Shown here in pieces: positions 37,118 through 44,304 of a stretch of DNA of 64,000 bases; the first letter of the stretch is position 1, and each line of letters starts with the position of its first letter. The translations under genes and the position numbers were made by a program. Where the stretch lies: positions 248,001 through 312,000 of the forward strand of contig DDCA01000001.1 of the NCBI GenBank assembly GCA_002335175.1. Direction: 5' to 3'. Source of the DNA: Candidatus Saccharibacteria bacterium UBA2018 (lineage in GTDB: Bacteria; Patescibacteriota; Saccharimonadia; Saccharimonadales; Saccharimonadaceae). Below the pieces are notes generated by a model that did not search any database, was not told where the DNA came from, and was given only the letters and a program-made list of their open reading frames with translations.

Positions 37118-38458
37118 TTACTCGAACAAATCGTCTGAGTTGTCACCTGCCTTGCGCCGGCGATCCTTTACCCGTGTGACAAGACGCTCAAAACTCAACG
37201 TTTCTTCCTCGCTGGTGGCGGTATCTTTTAGGTTGTATTTCTCTTTTTTCAGCTCCTCTTCGCCCACGAACATCAGGTACGGAATTTGCTTTTTAACTGC
37301 AGTTTTAATTTGTTTGTCAAGTTTTCGGCCACTTATGTCGAGCTCTGCATTAACGCCTTCAGCCCGCAGTTTCGTGACGAGTTCTTGAGCTCCTTCCAGT
37401 TGGTCAGCCCCCAGGACGGCAACATACACTTCGGTCGTAGAGGAAAGCTCTGGCAGAAGGTTATGCGAAGTCAAAAATAGTTCAACCGTCGATAGACCAG
37501 GTGCAATACCAACAGCGCTAATTGGTTCTGCCCCAAATAGCCCAACCAGCCCGTCATAGCGGCCGCCGCCAAACATTGCTCTGTTATTCTCAGGGTCTTC
37601 ATCGAAAAATTCGAAAACAGTACCTGTGTAGTAGTCAAATCCCCGCATCAGTGTGATATCAAAGGCCGCATTAGTAATGTGGCGCTTTTTCAATATCGAA
37701 AATAGGTGTTTTAATTCATCGACCGCTGGATTGTCGGCAATTTCTTTTGGCAGTTCATCAATCTGCCGAGCCACCAGAAGGCCGGCAATTTTCTTCAGCC
37801 CATCCGCGGCTTTGTCGGGGCCAAAGATGTCGATGGCTTGGTCGCGGAATTCTTCGTTGGAAATCTTATTCTTGCGATCAAACAGCTTTACCATAAGTTC
37901 AGACTGGATAGGGTCAAGCAGCAGATAATCGTGCATCATAGCGTCGATTACACGCCTATCATTAACTTTAATGGTATACATGGGCTTCTTCGCGCCGAAT
38001 GCCTTCAGTATTTCGTAGCCTAGCTCGATAATTTCGGCATCGGCAAGTGGTCCTGTCGCTCCGAATATGTCAGCGTTCAGTTGCCAGAATTCTCGTTCGC
38101 GGCCACGCTGCGGGCGCTCGTAGCGCATAAAGTTTGCAATGCTAAAAAGTCGGGCAGGATATGCTAATTCTTGGCGGCGGGCAGCCACCATACGCGAGAT
38201 GCTGGGCGTCATTTCAGGACGGATAACGACTTCACGGTCCCCCCGGTCGGTAAACCGATACGTTTGCTCGCTTACGATTTCTTGTCCAGTTTTGGCGGTG
38301 TAGACTTCGAGTGGTTCTAAGAGCGGTGCTCCGTACTCCTCGTAACCAAATCGACGGGCAGTTCGTGCCCAGACACCAAAAATATAATTCTGAACCCGTT
38401 TATCTACCGGATAGTAATCACGCGTGCCCTTGTATGGGCTACTTGAAAGCGTACTCAT
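37118..38458 (-). CDS. hisS: Histidyl-tRNA synthetase
   Basis: HisRS charges tRNA-His. The 446-residue class II synthetase has motif 2 (RYERPQRGREREFWQLNADIFG), the histidine-binding segment GGGRYDGLVGLFG and motif 3 around SAVGIAPGLSTVELF. The anticodon-binding domain follows (VYVAVLGADQLEGAQELVTKLRAEGVNAELDISGRKLDKQIK). ATP-contacting RPEMTPSISRMVA is present. The promoter at 38466-38494 puts the ATG 7 nt after the -10 box. Confidence 0.96.
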   Translation of the reverse strand: MSTLSSSPYKGTRDYYPVDKRVQNYIFGVWARTARRFGYEEYGAPLLEPLEVYTAKTGQEIVSEQTYRFTDRGDREVVIRPEMTPSISRMVAARRQELAYPARLFSIANFMRYERPQRGREREFWQLNADIFGATGPLADAEIIELGYEILKAFGAKKPMYTIKVNDRRVIDAMMHDYLLLDPIQSELMVKLFDRKNKISNEEFRDQAIDIFGPDKAADGLKKIAGLLVARQIDELPKEIADNPAVDELKHLFSILKKRHITNAAFDITLMRGFDYYTGTVFEFFDEDPENNRAMFGGGRYDGLVGLFGAEPISAVGIAPGLSTVELFLTSHNLLPELSSTTEVYVAVLGADQLEGAQELVTKLRAEGVNAELDISGRKLDKQIKTAVKKQIPYLMFVGEEELKKEKYNLKDTATSEEETLSFERLVTRVKDRRRKAGDNSDDLFE

Positions 38459-38465
38459 CTCTGAA

Positions 38466-38494
38466 ATTGTGTCATTTTTTCATTAATTCTGCAA
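38466..38494 (-). promoter_or_regulatory. hisS promoter
   Basis: Minus-strand TTGCAG (38489-38494), 17-bp spacer, CACAAT (38466-38471), 7 nt before the ATG. Confidence 0.6.
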
Positions 38495-38517
38495 GGATAA
38501 GCACGACTGAATACCGC

Positions 38518-39084
38518 TTATTTCTTGCGCGTATTCTGAACAAGCTCGATTGATTCAACACGTAAACGAGGCGCCTCATCGTTAAGTAAGGCTTCATACA
38601 GGTGTTTGCAAGCTTTTAGATACTCGTCGCGGCTTGTGACTTTGTCCCGAGCGACATGGTGGTGAGCTCCAATTGAGTAGTCTGGTCGGACAACCATGAG
38701 ACCCCTAACGGCAGCGGCCGTTAATTCGTCCAAAATTACGTCCATTTTAAGGTGTATACCCGGGTCGGGCTGGCCAGCGCGTTCAATTTGAAGACGCTTT
38801 GCTAGCACACGAGGCTTATTAGAACGTTGCTGGAGTTCACGCTCCATACGGGCCATCTGCTGGGGGATACTCGAGGTGGCTCCTCGCATCAGGCTGGCTG
38901 GCCCCGGTGCGTTATCAATCGACTCGTCAGAATATAAAAAAAGTCTCTGTAGGCCGGGTTGTTCGTCGGGCCTATAGAATGCTTCTAAGTACTTGGTCAG
39001 TCTGCTATCTGGAACGAACTTAAGCTGAGCAACGCTGGGTAGAGCGTTCGGAACCCGGTCAGATGCTTGCCGTGCTTCGCTCAT
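38518..39084 (-). CDS. Hypothetical protein
   Basis: The frame opens at 39138, inside the trmH-like gene, but a promoter (TTGACG, 17 bp, CATAAT at 39091-39119) lies within the extra 18 codons. The ATG at 39084 (MSEARQASDRVPNALPSV) is 6 nt after the -10 box. The 188-residue protein is basic and mostly helical (QQMARMERELQQRSNKPRVLAKRLQIERAG). It ends with EAPRLRVESIELVQNTRKK. I recognise no family. Confidence 0.7.
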   Translation of the reverse strand: MSEARQASDRVPNALPSVAQLKFVPDSRLTKYLEAFYRPDEQPGLQRLFLYSDESIDNAPGPASLMRGATSSIPQQMARMERELQQRSNKPRVLAKRLQIERAGQPDPGIHLKMDVILDELTAAAVRGLMVVRPDYSIGAHHHVARDKVTSRDEYLKACKHLYEALLNDEAPRLRVESIELVQNTRKK

Positions 39085-39090
39085 ACTAAA

Positions 39091-39119
39091 ATTATGCGGA
39101 CTTTTTAAGGTTTCGTCAA
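39091..39119 (-). promoter_or_regulatory. Promoter of the 38518-39084 gene
   Basis: Minus-strand TTGACG (39114-39119), 17-bp spacer, CATAAT (39091-39096), located inside the 3' end of the methyltransferase gene. Confidence 0.68.
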
Positions 39120-39638
39120 CCGATGTCGCCGTAGCCATTCGTACATTGCAATGCCGGCAGCAACTCCTACATTTAGAGAGCGTGTACTACCGAGCTGTTC
39201 GATAGCCACAACATACGATGCTTCAGCGAGCAGTTCCGGTGATAAACCAGGACCTTCTTGGCCGAAAATCATTACGGCATTTAGGGGAAGTTCTGCCTGG
39301 CTTAACGGCTGGCTATCCTTTGTATTGTCAATGGCAAGCAGTACTTTCTGCTTTCGTGTCATCTCATCTATAAACTCGGCAATGGTTTGATAGTAGTGAA
39401 TGTAAAGATATTTGTCTGTCATCATAGCCCCTCGTTTGTTCCACTGCCGTCGGCCGATCACATGAAGATGCCGAACGCCAACCGCATTGGCCGAACGAAC
39501 AATCGTACCCATATTGAAGTCGCGAAGCGTATTTTCAATAGCTATTTCGAGTTCGATACCCCGGTTATCCAACAGCTTCACAATATCTTCGTGCGCCTTG
39601 CCTTTTAAGTCGTCTGTAACGTTACGAGAATCATTCAT
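39105..39638 (-). CDS. TrmH/SpoU-family RNA 2'-O-methyltransferase
   Basis: SpoU-type SPOUT methyltransferases transfer methyl groups from S-adenosylmethionine to ribose 2'-OH of tRNA or rRNA. The 177-residue protein has the three conserved motifs: NMGTIVRSANAVGV (motif 1), MIFGQEGPGLSPELL (motif 2) and GSTRSLNVGVAAGIAMYEWLRR (motif 3, which forms the knot). There is no N-terminal substrate-binding domain, so the target (tRNA G18 like TrmH, or wobble like TrmL) cannot be told. The ATG lies 8 nt after a TACAGT (39647-39652). Confidence 0.9.
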   Translation of the reverse strand: MNDSRNVTDDLKGKAHEDIVKLLDNRGIELEIAIENTLRDFNMGTIVRSANAVGVRHLHVIGRRQWNKRGAMMTDKYLYIHYYQTIAEFIDEMTRKQKVLLAIDNTKDSQPLSQAELPLNAVMIFGQEGPGLSPELLAEASYVVAIEQLGSTRSLNVGVAAGIAMYEWLRRHRLTKP

Positions 39639-39658
39639 CCGTACTTACTGTACCAAAT

Positions 39659-39680
39659 AAAAAAGACCGTTCGGCCTTCT
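39659..39680 (-). terminator. Terminator, probably the original tRNA-Leu(CAG) terminator
   Basis: On the minus strand AAGGCCG, AA, CGGTCTT is followed by TTTT. It directly follows a copy of the tRNA-Leu 3' end sequence (TGTACCAAATT at 39682-39692). No gene upstream within the island points toward it, which fits its having belonged to the tRNA-Leu gene now 2 kb away. Confidence 0.65.
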
Positions 39681-39681
39681 T

Positions 39682-39692
39682 AATTTGGTACA
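39682..39692. repeat. Left direct repeat of the island (att-like)
   Basis: AATTTGGTACA, identical to 41664-41674. An inverted copy, TGTACCAAAT, lies at 39649-39658, so this side also folds into a long imperfect hairpin. Confidence 0.65.
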
Positions 39693-39726
39693 CCTCACGA
39701 AACGTTATTCCAACTTTGTCAACAAC

Positions 39727-40101
39727 ATGTCATTGCTTGATCGGTGCCTCGCGATCCACCAGGCCAAGCCCGTCATCCGACCGCCGCGCCCAGCGCCTCG
39801 CCTCCTGAAGGTTCGCCTGAGTGATGAGGATCGGGTGACCATCGTCGAAGAGTTCCGGGCTGGTGTAGCAACTACCCGGAAGCTCGCTCAACGCTACGAA
39901 GTCAGTGACTATGCCATCCGGATGCTGCTACGACGAGCCGGCATCGCCTCACGGCAGCCTGGAACCTCAGCTAAGCAGCGACGGCAGGTCCGCAAGCTCT
40001 GGCTCGAAGGAGCGTCAGTTGCTGTCATCGCCAAGACCGTTGGGGTTGGTCAGACGACGGTGCGGCTGGTGGTGGCGGATTTGGTGCGGTCTGGGATCTA
40101 G
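39727..40101 (+). CDS. Helix-turn-helix protein resembling a recombinase C-terminus
   Basis: The 124-residue product has two tandem helix-turn-helix units: DRVTIVEEFRAGVATTRKLAQRYEVSDYAIRMLLRRAGI and RRQVRKLWLEGASVAVIAKTVGVGQTTVRLVVADLV. They resemble the DNA-binding tail of serine recombinases (Hin type), but no catalytic domain precedes them. It may be a truncated recombinase or a stand-alone regulator. The frame is open from 39685; the ATG at 39727 is my choice, without a clear ribosome-binding site. Base composition is richer in G+C than the flanking genes, suggesting transfer. Confidence 0.65.
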   Translation: MSLLDRCLAIHQAKPVIRPPRPAPRLLKVRLSDEDRVTIVEEFRAGVATTRKLAQRYEVSDYAIRMLLRRAGIASRQPGTSAKQRRQVRKLWLEGASVAVIAKTVGVGQTTVRLVVADLVRSGI

Positions 40102-40142
40102 CTAGTTGATAGTTCCTCACTAAGAGCAAATGATGAATATCG

Positions 40143-40148
40143 TATAAT
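40143..40148 (+). promoter_or_regulatory. -10 box of the SLATT/CD-NTase operon
   Basis: A perfect TATAAT ends 6 nt before the SLATT ATG. No good -35 box is seen at 16-18 bp. The spacing matches the leaderless pattern of host genes in this window. Confidence 0.6.
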
Positions 40149-40154
40149 GCAATC

Positions 40155-40700
40155 ATGAAGATGCCCGACGAACTCCCGAAAACCCACGAGGCACTAGGTC
40201 ATGAGATTGATCGCCTGCACGAAAGTGCCAAGTGGAGTTCTCAAGGTCAATTCGAGCAAATGAAAATCTGGAGACTCGCCAATCTTTTGTTTGGTTTACC
40301 AGCTGCCGTCCTTGCTGCCATATCTGGTGGAACTGGCCTCGCGAACGTTCATAGCGCAGATCCCTCGAGTACGCCTGCCATACTTGCTCTTCTTTCTGCT
40401 GGGTTTGGAGCAGCCTTGACGACCTTGAACCCTTCTCGTCGTGTAACTCAGGCACAGGCCGCGGGCAATGCCTACCTAGAGGTACAAACCGCCGCCCGAC
40501 AACTTCTGAACGTCGACCTCGTTGAAATGTCATTCGCTGATGCACGGGCAAAGCTCGAAGAACTAACCGTCCGACGTGACGAAATTAACAAAACGGCTGA
40601 TCCACCAAGCAGGCTCGCATACTGGCGAGCGAAACGAAATTTGACCAAAGACGGCGGCCAAGATTACGAAATCGACAACGGTAAGGGTGGAGGCCAGTAG
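40155..40700 (+). CDS. SLATT-domain membrane protein, predicted CBASS-like effector
   Basis: The 181-residue protein has the layout of SLATT proteins (SMODS/SLOG-associated two-TM effectors): a helical N-terminus, two adjacent membrane helices (about 39-57 and 73-91) and a long C-terminal helix (about 97-145) ending in a charged tail. SLATT proteins are predicted to form pores when triggered by a nucleotide signal, killing or arresting the infected cell. Its TAG overlaps the GTG of the CD-NTase, so the two are translated together. Assignment rests on topology and context; the sequence is too divergent for certainty. Confidence 0.75.
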   Translation: MKMPDELPKTHEALGHEIDRLHESAKWSSQGQFEQMKIWRLANLLFGLPAAVLAAISGGTGLANVHSADPSSTPAILALLSAGFGAALTTLNPSRRVTQAQAAGNAYLEVQTAARQLLNVDLVEMSFADARAKLEELTVRRDEINKTADPPSRLAYWRAKRNLTKDGGQDYEIDNGKGGGQ

Positions 40701-41572
40701 TGGCCTTGACTACGCCCGCCGCTTTTAACGAGTTCAAGGATCTTCTGCTGTTGACAGAAGCCCAAAAGGAAACAGTCTCTTCACGTCGATCCACTGCTCA
40801 CGGTTATCTAAAGGAATCTTTCGGGACGAGCTCGAACATGCCGCTGACTCGTACGCGCCTAATCGGATCAGCAGGCCGCAGCACTATCATTCGACCACTC
40901 GATGATATAGACGTCATGGCTGTCTTTGAGAACAAGGACGATATATTTGAAACCTACAGGTATGATTCTCATGCATTCTTGTACCGAATTCGAGATGCGC
41001 TTTCTGCCTATAGCGTAAGAATTGTGGGCGCGCGAGGTCAGGCGGTACGATTGTTTTACCAGTCTGCTCCCCATGTCGACATTGCACCGGTGTTCAAGTG
41101 GAGGAGTGGTGGCTATGCATTGCCGAACGGTACTGGGGGTTGGCTAACTACAGATCCAGACACGCATGCTGCGTATATGGTCCAGCGGAACGAAGAGCTG
41201 GGGTCCAATCTGAAGCCCATGATAAGAATGCTGAAACGCTGGAACAACGTTCACAGTAAGCGCCTGAAGTCGTTCCACCTGGAGATGCTAGTCGCGAACT
41301 CCTTTACAAGTCTTGGTTCCGACTCTCGTAAGGCTGCGGAGGTCTTTTTCGGCTATGCGAAGGATCACCTCTCAGTGAACGACCCGGCAGGTCATAGTGG
41401 AGACCTGTCGAGTTACCTGACATGGACAGCACGCGTAGAAGTACAGACCAGCATGGAGAGTGCTCGTGAACGTGCTAGTCGTGCCAATGCCGCTGAAATT
41501 CGTGGAGATCATGCCGAGGCAATCCGCTTGTGGCGGATCATTTTCGGTGACGAGTTTCCCACTTATGGCTGA
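40700..41572 (+). CDS. CD-NTase-like nucleotidyltransferase (SMODS family)
   Basis: CD-NTases make cyclic oligonucleotide signals on phage infection. The 290-residue protein has the GS motif (LIGSAGRST, G56-S57), the metal-binding pair in RPLDDIDVMAVF (D69 and D71) and a third acidic residue in PHVDIAPVF (D127). The helical C-terminal segment MIRMLKRWNN..LKSFHLEMLV is typical of the oligonucleotide cyclase/OAS-like fold. The GTG start overlaps the SLATT stop, and GGAGG lies at 40689-40693. There are no Cap2/Cap3 accessory genes, so it would be a minimal type I layout. Confidence 0.83.
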   Translation: MALTTPAAFNEFKDLLLLTEAQKETVSSRRSTAHGYLKESFGTSSNMPLTRTRLIGSAGRSTIIRPLDDIDVMAVFENKDDIFETYRYDSHAFLYRIRDALSAYSVRIVGARGQAVRLFYQSAPHVDIAPVFKWRSGGYALPNGTGGWLTTDPDTHAAYMVQRNEELGSNLKPMIRMLKRWNNVHSKRLKSFHLEMLVANSFTSLGSDSRKAAEVFFGYAKDHLSVNDPAGHSGDLSSYLTWTARVEVQTSMESARERASRANAAEIRGDHAEAIRLWRIIFGDEFPTYG

Positions 41573-41663
41573 GGTACTTGGGGAACCCAGGCTCCTGCTT
41601 GACCTCTACAAAAGGAAATAGGCCTCCACCTGTCTAAAGAGATGGAAGCCTATAAACATAACC

Positions 41664-41674
41664 AATTTGGTACA
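41664..41674. repeat. Right direct repeat of the island, overlapping the tRNA-Leu 3' end
   Basis: AATTTGGTACA, identical to 39682-39692. Its right seven bases are the end of the tRNA-Leu gene including the encoded CCA. A second partly paired hairpin (ATAGGC..TCCA with TGGA..GCCTAT) lies just to its left at about 41619-41654 and may end the CD-NTase transcript. Confidence 0.65.
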
Positions 41675-41754
41675 GATGAGAGGACTTGAACCTCCACGTC
41701 CCGAAGGACACTAGCACCTGAAGCTAGCGCGTCTACCAATTCCGCCACATCTGC
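41668..41754 (-). tRNA. tRNA-Leu (anticodon CAG)
   Basis: The 87-nt gene folds as a class II tRNA: acceptor GCAGATG/CATCTGT, anticodon stem CTAGC/GCTAG around loop TTCAGGT (anticodon CAG), a long variable arm GTCC-TTCG-GGAC, T-loop TTCAAGT and encoded CCA. The CCA end overlaps the island's right repeat, so the mature sequence is preserved after insertion. Confidence 0.95.
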
Positions 41755-41807
41755 ATACATCGATTGTAAAAGTAAGCTACTGCGTGCATGTAAGTTCGGT
41801 CACGCGA

Positions 41808-41852
41808 GCGCGTCTACGGATATTTGCGTTTCACGCAGCCGCCACATCTGCG
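41808..41852 (-). pseudogene. Degenerate tRNA-Leu 5' fragment
   Basis: CCGCCACATCTGCG (41839-41852) repeats the 5' end of the intact tRNA-Leu gene, and GCGCGTCTAC (41808-41817) repeats its D-arm region. About 21 nt of unrelated sequence lies between them where the tRNA has six. No anticodon or T arm follows. It looks like the leftover of an earlier duplication or excision at this tRNA. Confidence 0.6.
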
Positions 41853-41871
41853 CAGTCAGCTTAATTATACA

Positions 41872-43482
41872 TCAAAACTTGGTCAGATGATGGGTTGCGG
41901 CTGGACCGCTGAATGAACCGCGTAGCTGTTTGGCTAAGTCACGGACATGATTATGCTGCTTTACCCCTGGATTGAGAGATCCGTACGGGTCGAAGATTGC
42001 TTTTATTTTTCGATAAAGCTCCGCTTGTGCCCCTGTTTCTGACCGAATACCGGCTCCAAAACGCCCTTCGCCACTGGCACCGAAGGGGGTCCCGCTATGT
42101 TTTTCGACGAGTTCTGCCAGCTCGGCAGCCAGCTTGAATAATTTCTGCTTGTCGCCAACCGATGCTAAACGGAGAACCGGCCGGATATACCAGAGTTCGT
42201 CAAGCGGGCGGCCATAAAGCGAAAGTGTTACGTGGTGGCGTTCGCCAAGGGCTTCGAGGTTACGGCTAAATTCATCAAATCGTTCAATCGGAACATATAC
42301 CCCATCAAGCAGCGGCGGCATCGAAAATTCCGTATTGTCAGGATTTAGTGCCCAGTAGGTGACTGAAAGAAGGGCGCGCAGGTCGTCGTTTATCAGGTCA
42401 TCTGTCGAGACGACTTCGGCATCCATCGGCTTGAGAAGCGACCGGATTTTTTTAACTTTACGCGACCGGTGACGTTCGTTGAAGTCGTTGACCGTCACGA
42501 CAATAACGGCGGCAACTTTCCCTAGCTGTTCTGACGCTTGTTCGTAGAATGGGAAGACCTTTCCGGCTTTCATAGCCGCTTCGAAGTAGGTATTGTCGAT
42601 GTACTCAATAGCCGAGGGCTGTGCCTCCTCCAGCTTATCGACCGCATCGCGGGCGTGAGCGGCTTCGGCAAACGACGCAACGATAAGGGACGGGCTTTGA
42701 TTGACGAAATCAGCCTTCAATATCATCTCGGATATAATGCCGAGCGTGCCTTGGCTCCCTACGAATAGAGGCGTCAAGTCAAACGAGCCGTCCTTGTGCT
42801 TCACCTCTTCAATGCCGGCATATCCTTCATGATCCACGCGGTCGTCGTTATACACCAGCTCATCGAGTAGCTCGGTATTATCTTCGATTAACGCATCAAT
42901 GGCTCGGTAGATATCTCCCTCAAAGCCGGTCAGGCCTTTCTTTTTCCCAAGTTCGCGCTTATTCAGGCGCTTGGTTTGAAGTACGTCCCCGCTTGCAAGC
43001 ACTATTTCAAGCTGGTCAATGCAATCAGCCATTGCCCGGGAGCTTGCGATAGCTCCTCCAATTGTTGCCTGAGGCTGCTCCCAGCGCAGTTCCGGAATTG
43101 CCGTACCGTGAAGGCCCAGGGCATTATCAAGCGCGTTTATCGTTACCCCCGGTTGCAACCTTACAAGTTTTTGGCCGGGATCATATTCAAAAATACGGTT
43201 CATATGCGCTGTCATTCCAACCACCATGCCTGTTCCGATGGCTGCACCTGTCGTATCAGTGCCAGCTCCCCGGACCGTTAGCGGCAGTGTGTGCCCTTTT
43301 TCGGCCAGCTGCCACGAGAAACGAGCAATTTTTCGTATGTCGCTCGTAGCCCGCGGGAATGCCACCATATCAGGCGTATGAGTAAGAACGCTGCCATCAT
43401 GCGAATAGGCAGCCCGTACCTCTGGGTTGGTGACGACTTCACCCAGCATGTGTGTATTTAAGTATTGGGCAATTTTATTCAT
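41872..43482 (-). CDS. FAD-linked oxidase (GlcD / D-lactate dehydrogenase-like)
   Basis: The 536-residue protein has the FAD-binding type 4 (PCMH) fold: PRATSDIRKIARF, LTVRGAGTDTTGAAIGTGMVVGM and PGVTINALDNALGLHGTAIPEL near the N-terminus, then FVGSQGTLGIISEMIL. The C-terminal FAD-oxidase domain ends IFDPYGSLNPGVK. Members oxidise D-lactate, glycolate or other 2-hydroxyacids and often pass electrons to quinone. The substrate cannot be told here. ATG at 43482 follows an AGGGG sequence. It could supply electrons to the Cyo oxidase, which is inference. Confidence 0.85.
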   Translation of the reverse strand: MNKIAQYLNTHMLGEVVTNPEVRAAYSHDGSVLTHTPDMVAFPRATSDIRKIARFSWQLAEKGHTLPLTVRGAGTDTTGAAIGTGMVVGMTAHMNRIFEYDPGQKLVRLQPGVTINALDNALGLHGTAIPELRWEQPQATIGGAIASSRAMADCIDQLEIVLASGDVLQTKRLNKRELGKKKGLTGFEGDIYRAIDALIEDNTELLDELVYNDDRVDHEGYAGIEEVKHKDGSFDLTPLFVGSQGTLGIISEMILKADFVNQSPSLIVASFAEAAHARDAVDKLEEAQPSAIEYIDNTYFEAAMKAGKVFPFYEQASEQLGKVAAVIVVTVNDFNERHRSRKVKKIRSLLKPMDAEVVSTDDLINDDLRALLSVTYWALNPDNTEFSMPPLLDGVYVPIERFDEFSRNLEALGERHHVTLSLYGRPLDELWYIRPVLRLASVGDKQKLFKLAAELAELVEKHSGTPFGASGEGRFGAGIRSETGAQAELYRKIKAIFDPYGSLNPGVKQHNHVRDLAKQLRGSFSGPAATHHLTKF

Positions 43483-43597
43483 CAAATCCCCTGCATGTCA
43501 TTGCTTTAATAATACCACAAGCGATTTGGACTATGTTTGTGTCAATGAACCTGAACGCTCGCTTTGCTCGCTAAAGGTTCAAATCTATTCATGGGCA

Positions 43598-43635
43598 AAA
43601 TAAATATACCGACCAGATAGTCGGTATATTTATTT
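43598..43635 (-). terminator. Terminator after tRNA-Leu(UAG)
   Basis: AAATAAATATACCGAC and GTCGGTATATTTATTT form a 16-bp stem with a 6-nt loop, starting right at the tRNA CCA end. The minus strand ends in a T-rich run. A second small inverted repeat, TGAACCT/AGGTTCA, follows at about 43548-43581. Confidence 0.88.
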
Positions 43636-43719
43636 GGTGCGGATGAAAGGACTTGAACCTTCACGCCCGAAGGCACATGCTCCTAAGGCATGCGTGTCTA
43701 CCAATTCCACCACATCCGC
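43635..43719 (-). tRNA. tRNA-Leu (anticodon TAG)
   Basis: The 85-nt gene folds as a class II tRNA: acceptor GCGGATG/CATCCGC, anticodon stem ATGC/GCAT around loop CTTAGGA (anticodon TAG), variable arm with TGCC-TTCG-GGCG, T-loop TTCAAGT and encoded CCA. Confidence 0.95.
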
Positions 43720-43761
43720 GTCACAAGCAATTATACCAGATGGAGACACAAAAACGCCCTT

Positions 43762-44304
43762 TCAGGCGTCTCGGCGGTAAAAGGTGAGATTCATGTTTCC
43801 GTAACTACGATTGTCCACCACAACAACTCCGGTTTTGGAAGGAACCTCACCCTTACCTGGATGAGATAATACCATAAGCGCACCGGGTTTGAGAAGCCTG
43901 AAGGCCTGGGCAATTGTGGAAAACTGGGTGTCGTGATAGGGGGGATCAGCAAAAATTATATCGAATGGCCCGGCTTCTGTCGTTTGCAGCCAATTAAACA
44001 CGGTCGCCTTAATAACTTTGGCTTTCTCTTCAACTCCAAGCATCACTATATTTTTTTGTATAATCTTGGCAGCGATCCGGTCTTTTTCGATCAATGTCGC
44101 GCTGTCGGCTCCTCGGCTGAGTGCTTCAAGCGCCAAGCTGCCGGAACCTGCGAACAGGTCCAGCACGGTCGCTCCTTCGACTTCACTTCCGATGCTATTG
44201 AATATTGCATTGCGTGCTCGCTCACTCATGGCATGAGTGCTTGATCGACCTGGCGCATCAATTATGCGGCCGCCGTGTTCTCCTGCAATTATCCGCACGT
44301 TCAT
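43762..44304 (-). CDS. rsmD: 16S rRNA (guanine-966-N2)-methyltransferase RsmD
   Basis: RsmD methylates G966 of 16S rRNA near the P site. The 180-residue Rossmann-fold enzyme has MNVRIIAGEHGGRIIDAPGR, the SAM-binding VLDLFAGSGSLALEALSRGA and the catalytic DPPY motif in DIIFADPPYHDTQF. Length matches the family. It overlaps the upstream unknown gene by 4 nt. A terminator-like hairpin is not obvious downstream; a tRNA promoter region follows. Confidence 0.93.
   Translation of the reverse strand: MNVRIIAGEHGGRIIDAPGRSSTHAMSERARNAIFNSIGSEVEGATVLDLFAGSGSLALEALSRGADSATLIEKDRIAAKIIQKNIVMLGVEEKAKVIKATVFNWLQTTEAGPFDIIFADPPYHDTQFSTIAQAFRLLKPGALMVLSHPGKGEVPSKTGVVVVDNRSYGNMNLTFYRRDA

Larger units (their letters stand above)
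39682..41663. mobile_element. Genomic island at the 3' end of tRNA-Leu(CAG)
   Basis: A 1982-bp segment bounded by an 11-bp direct repeat, AATTTGGTACA (39682-39692 and 41664-41674). The right copy consists of the last seven bases of the tRNA-Leu gene plus four bases beyond. The segment interrupts tRNA-Leu and a terminator that would naturally follow it. It holds three rightward genes in an otherwise leftward neighbourhood, including a SLATT/CD-NTase pair. No integrase catalytic domain is present, so it is either a remnant or was moved by an enzyme encoded elsewhere. Confidence 0.7.

Noticed and set aside
41872..43482. The FAD-linked oxidase as cargo of the tRNA-Leu island
   Set aside because: It lies outside the direct repeats, on the opposite side of the intact tRNA, and is transcribed like the core genes.
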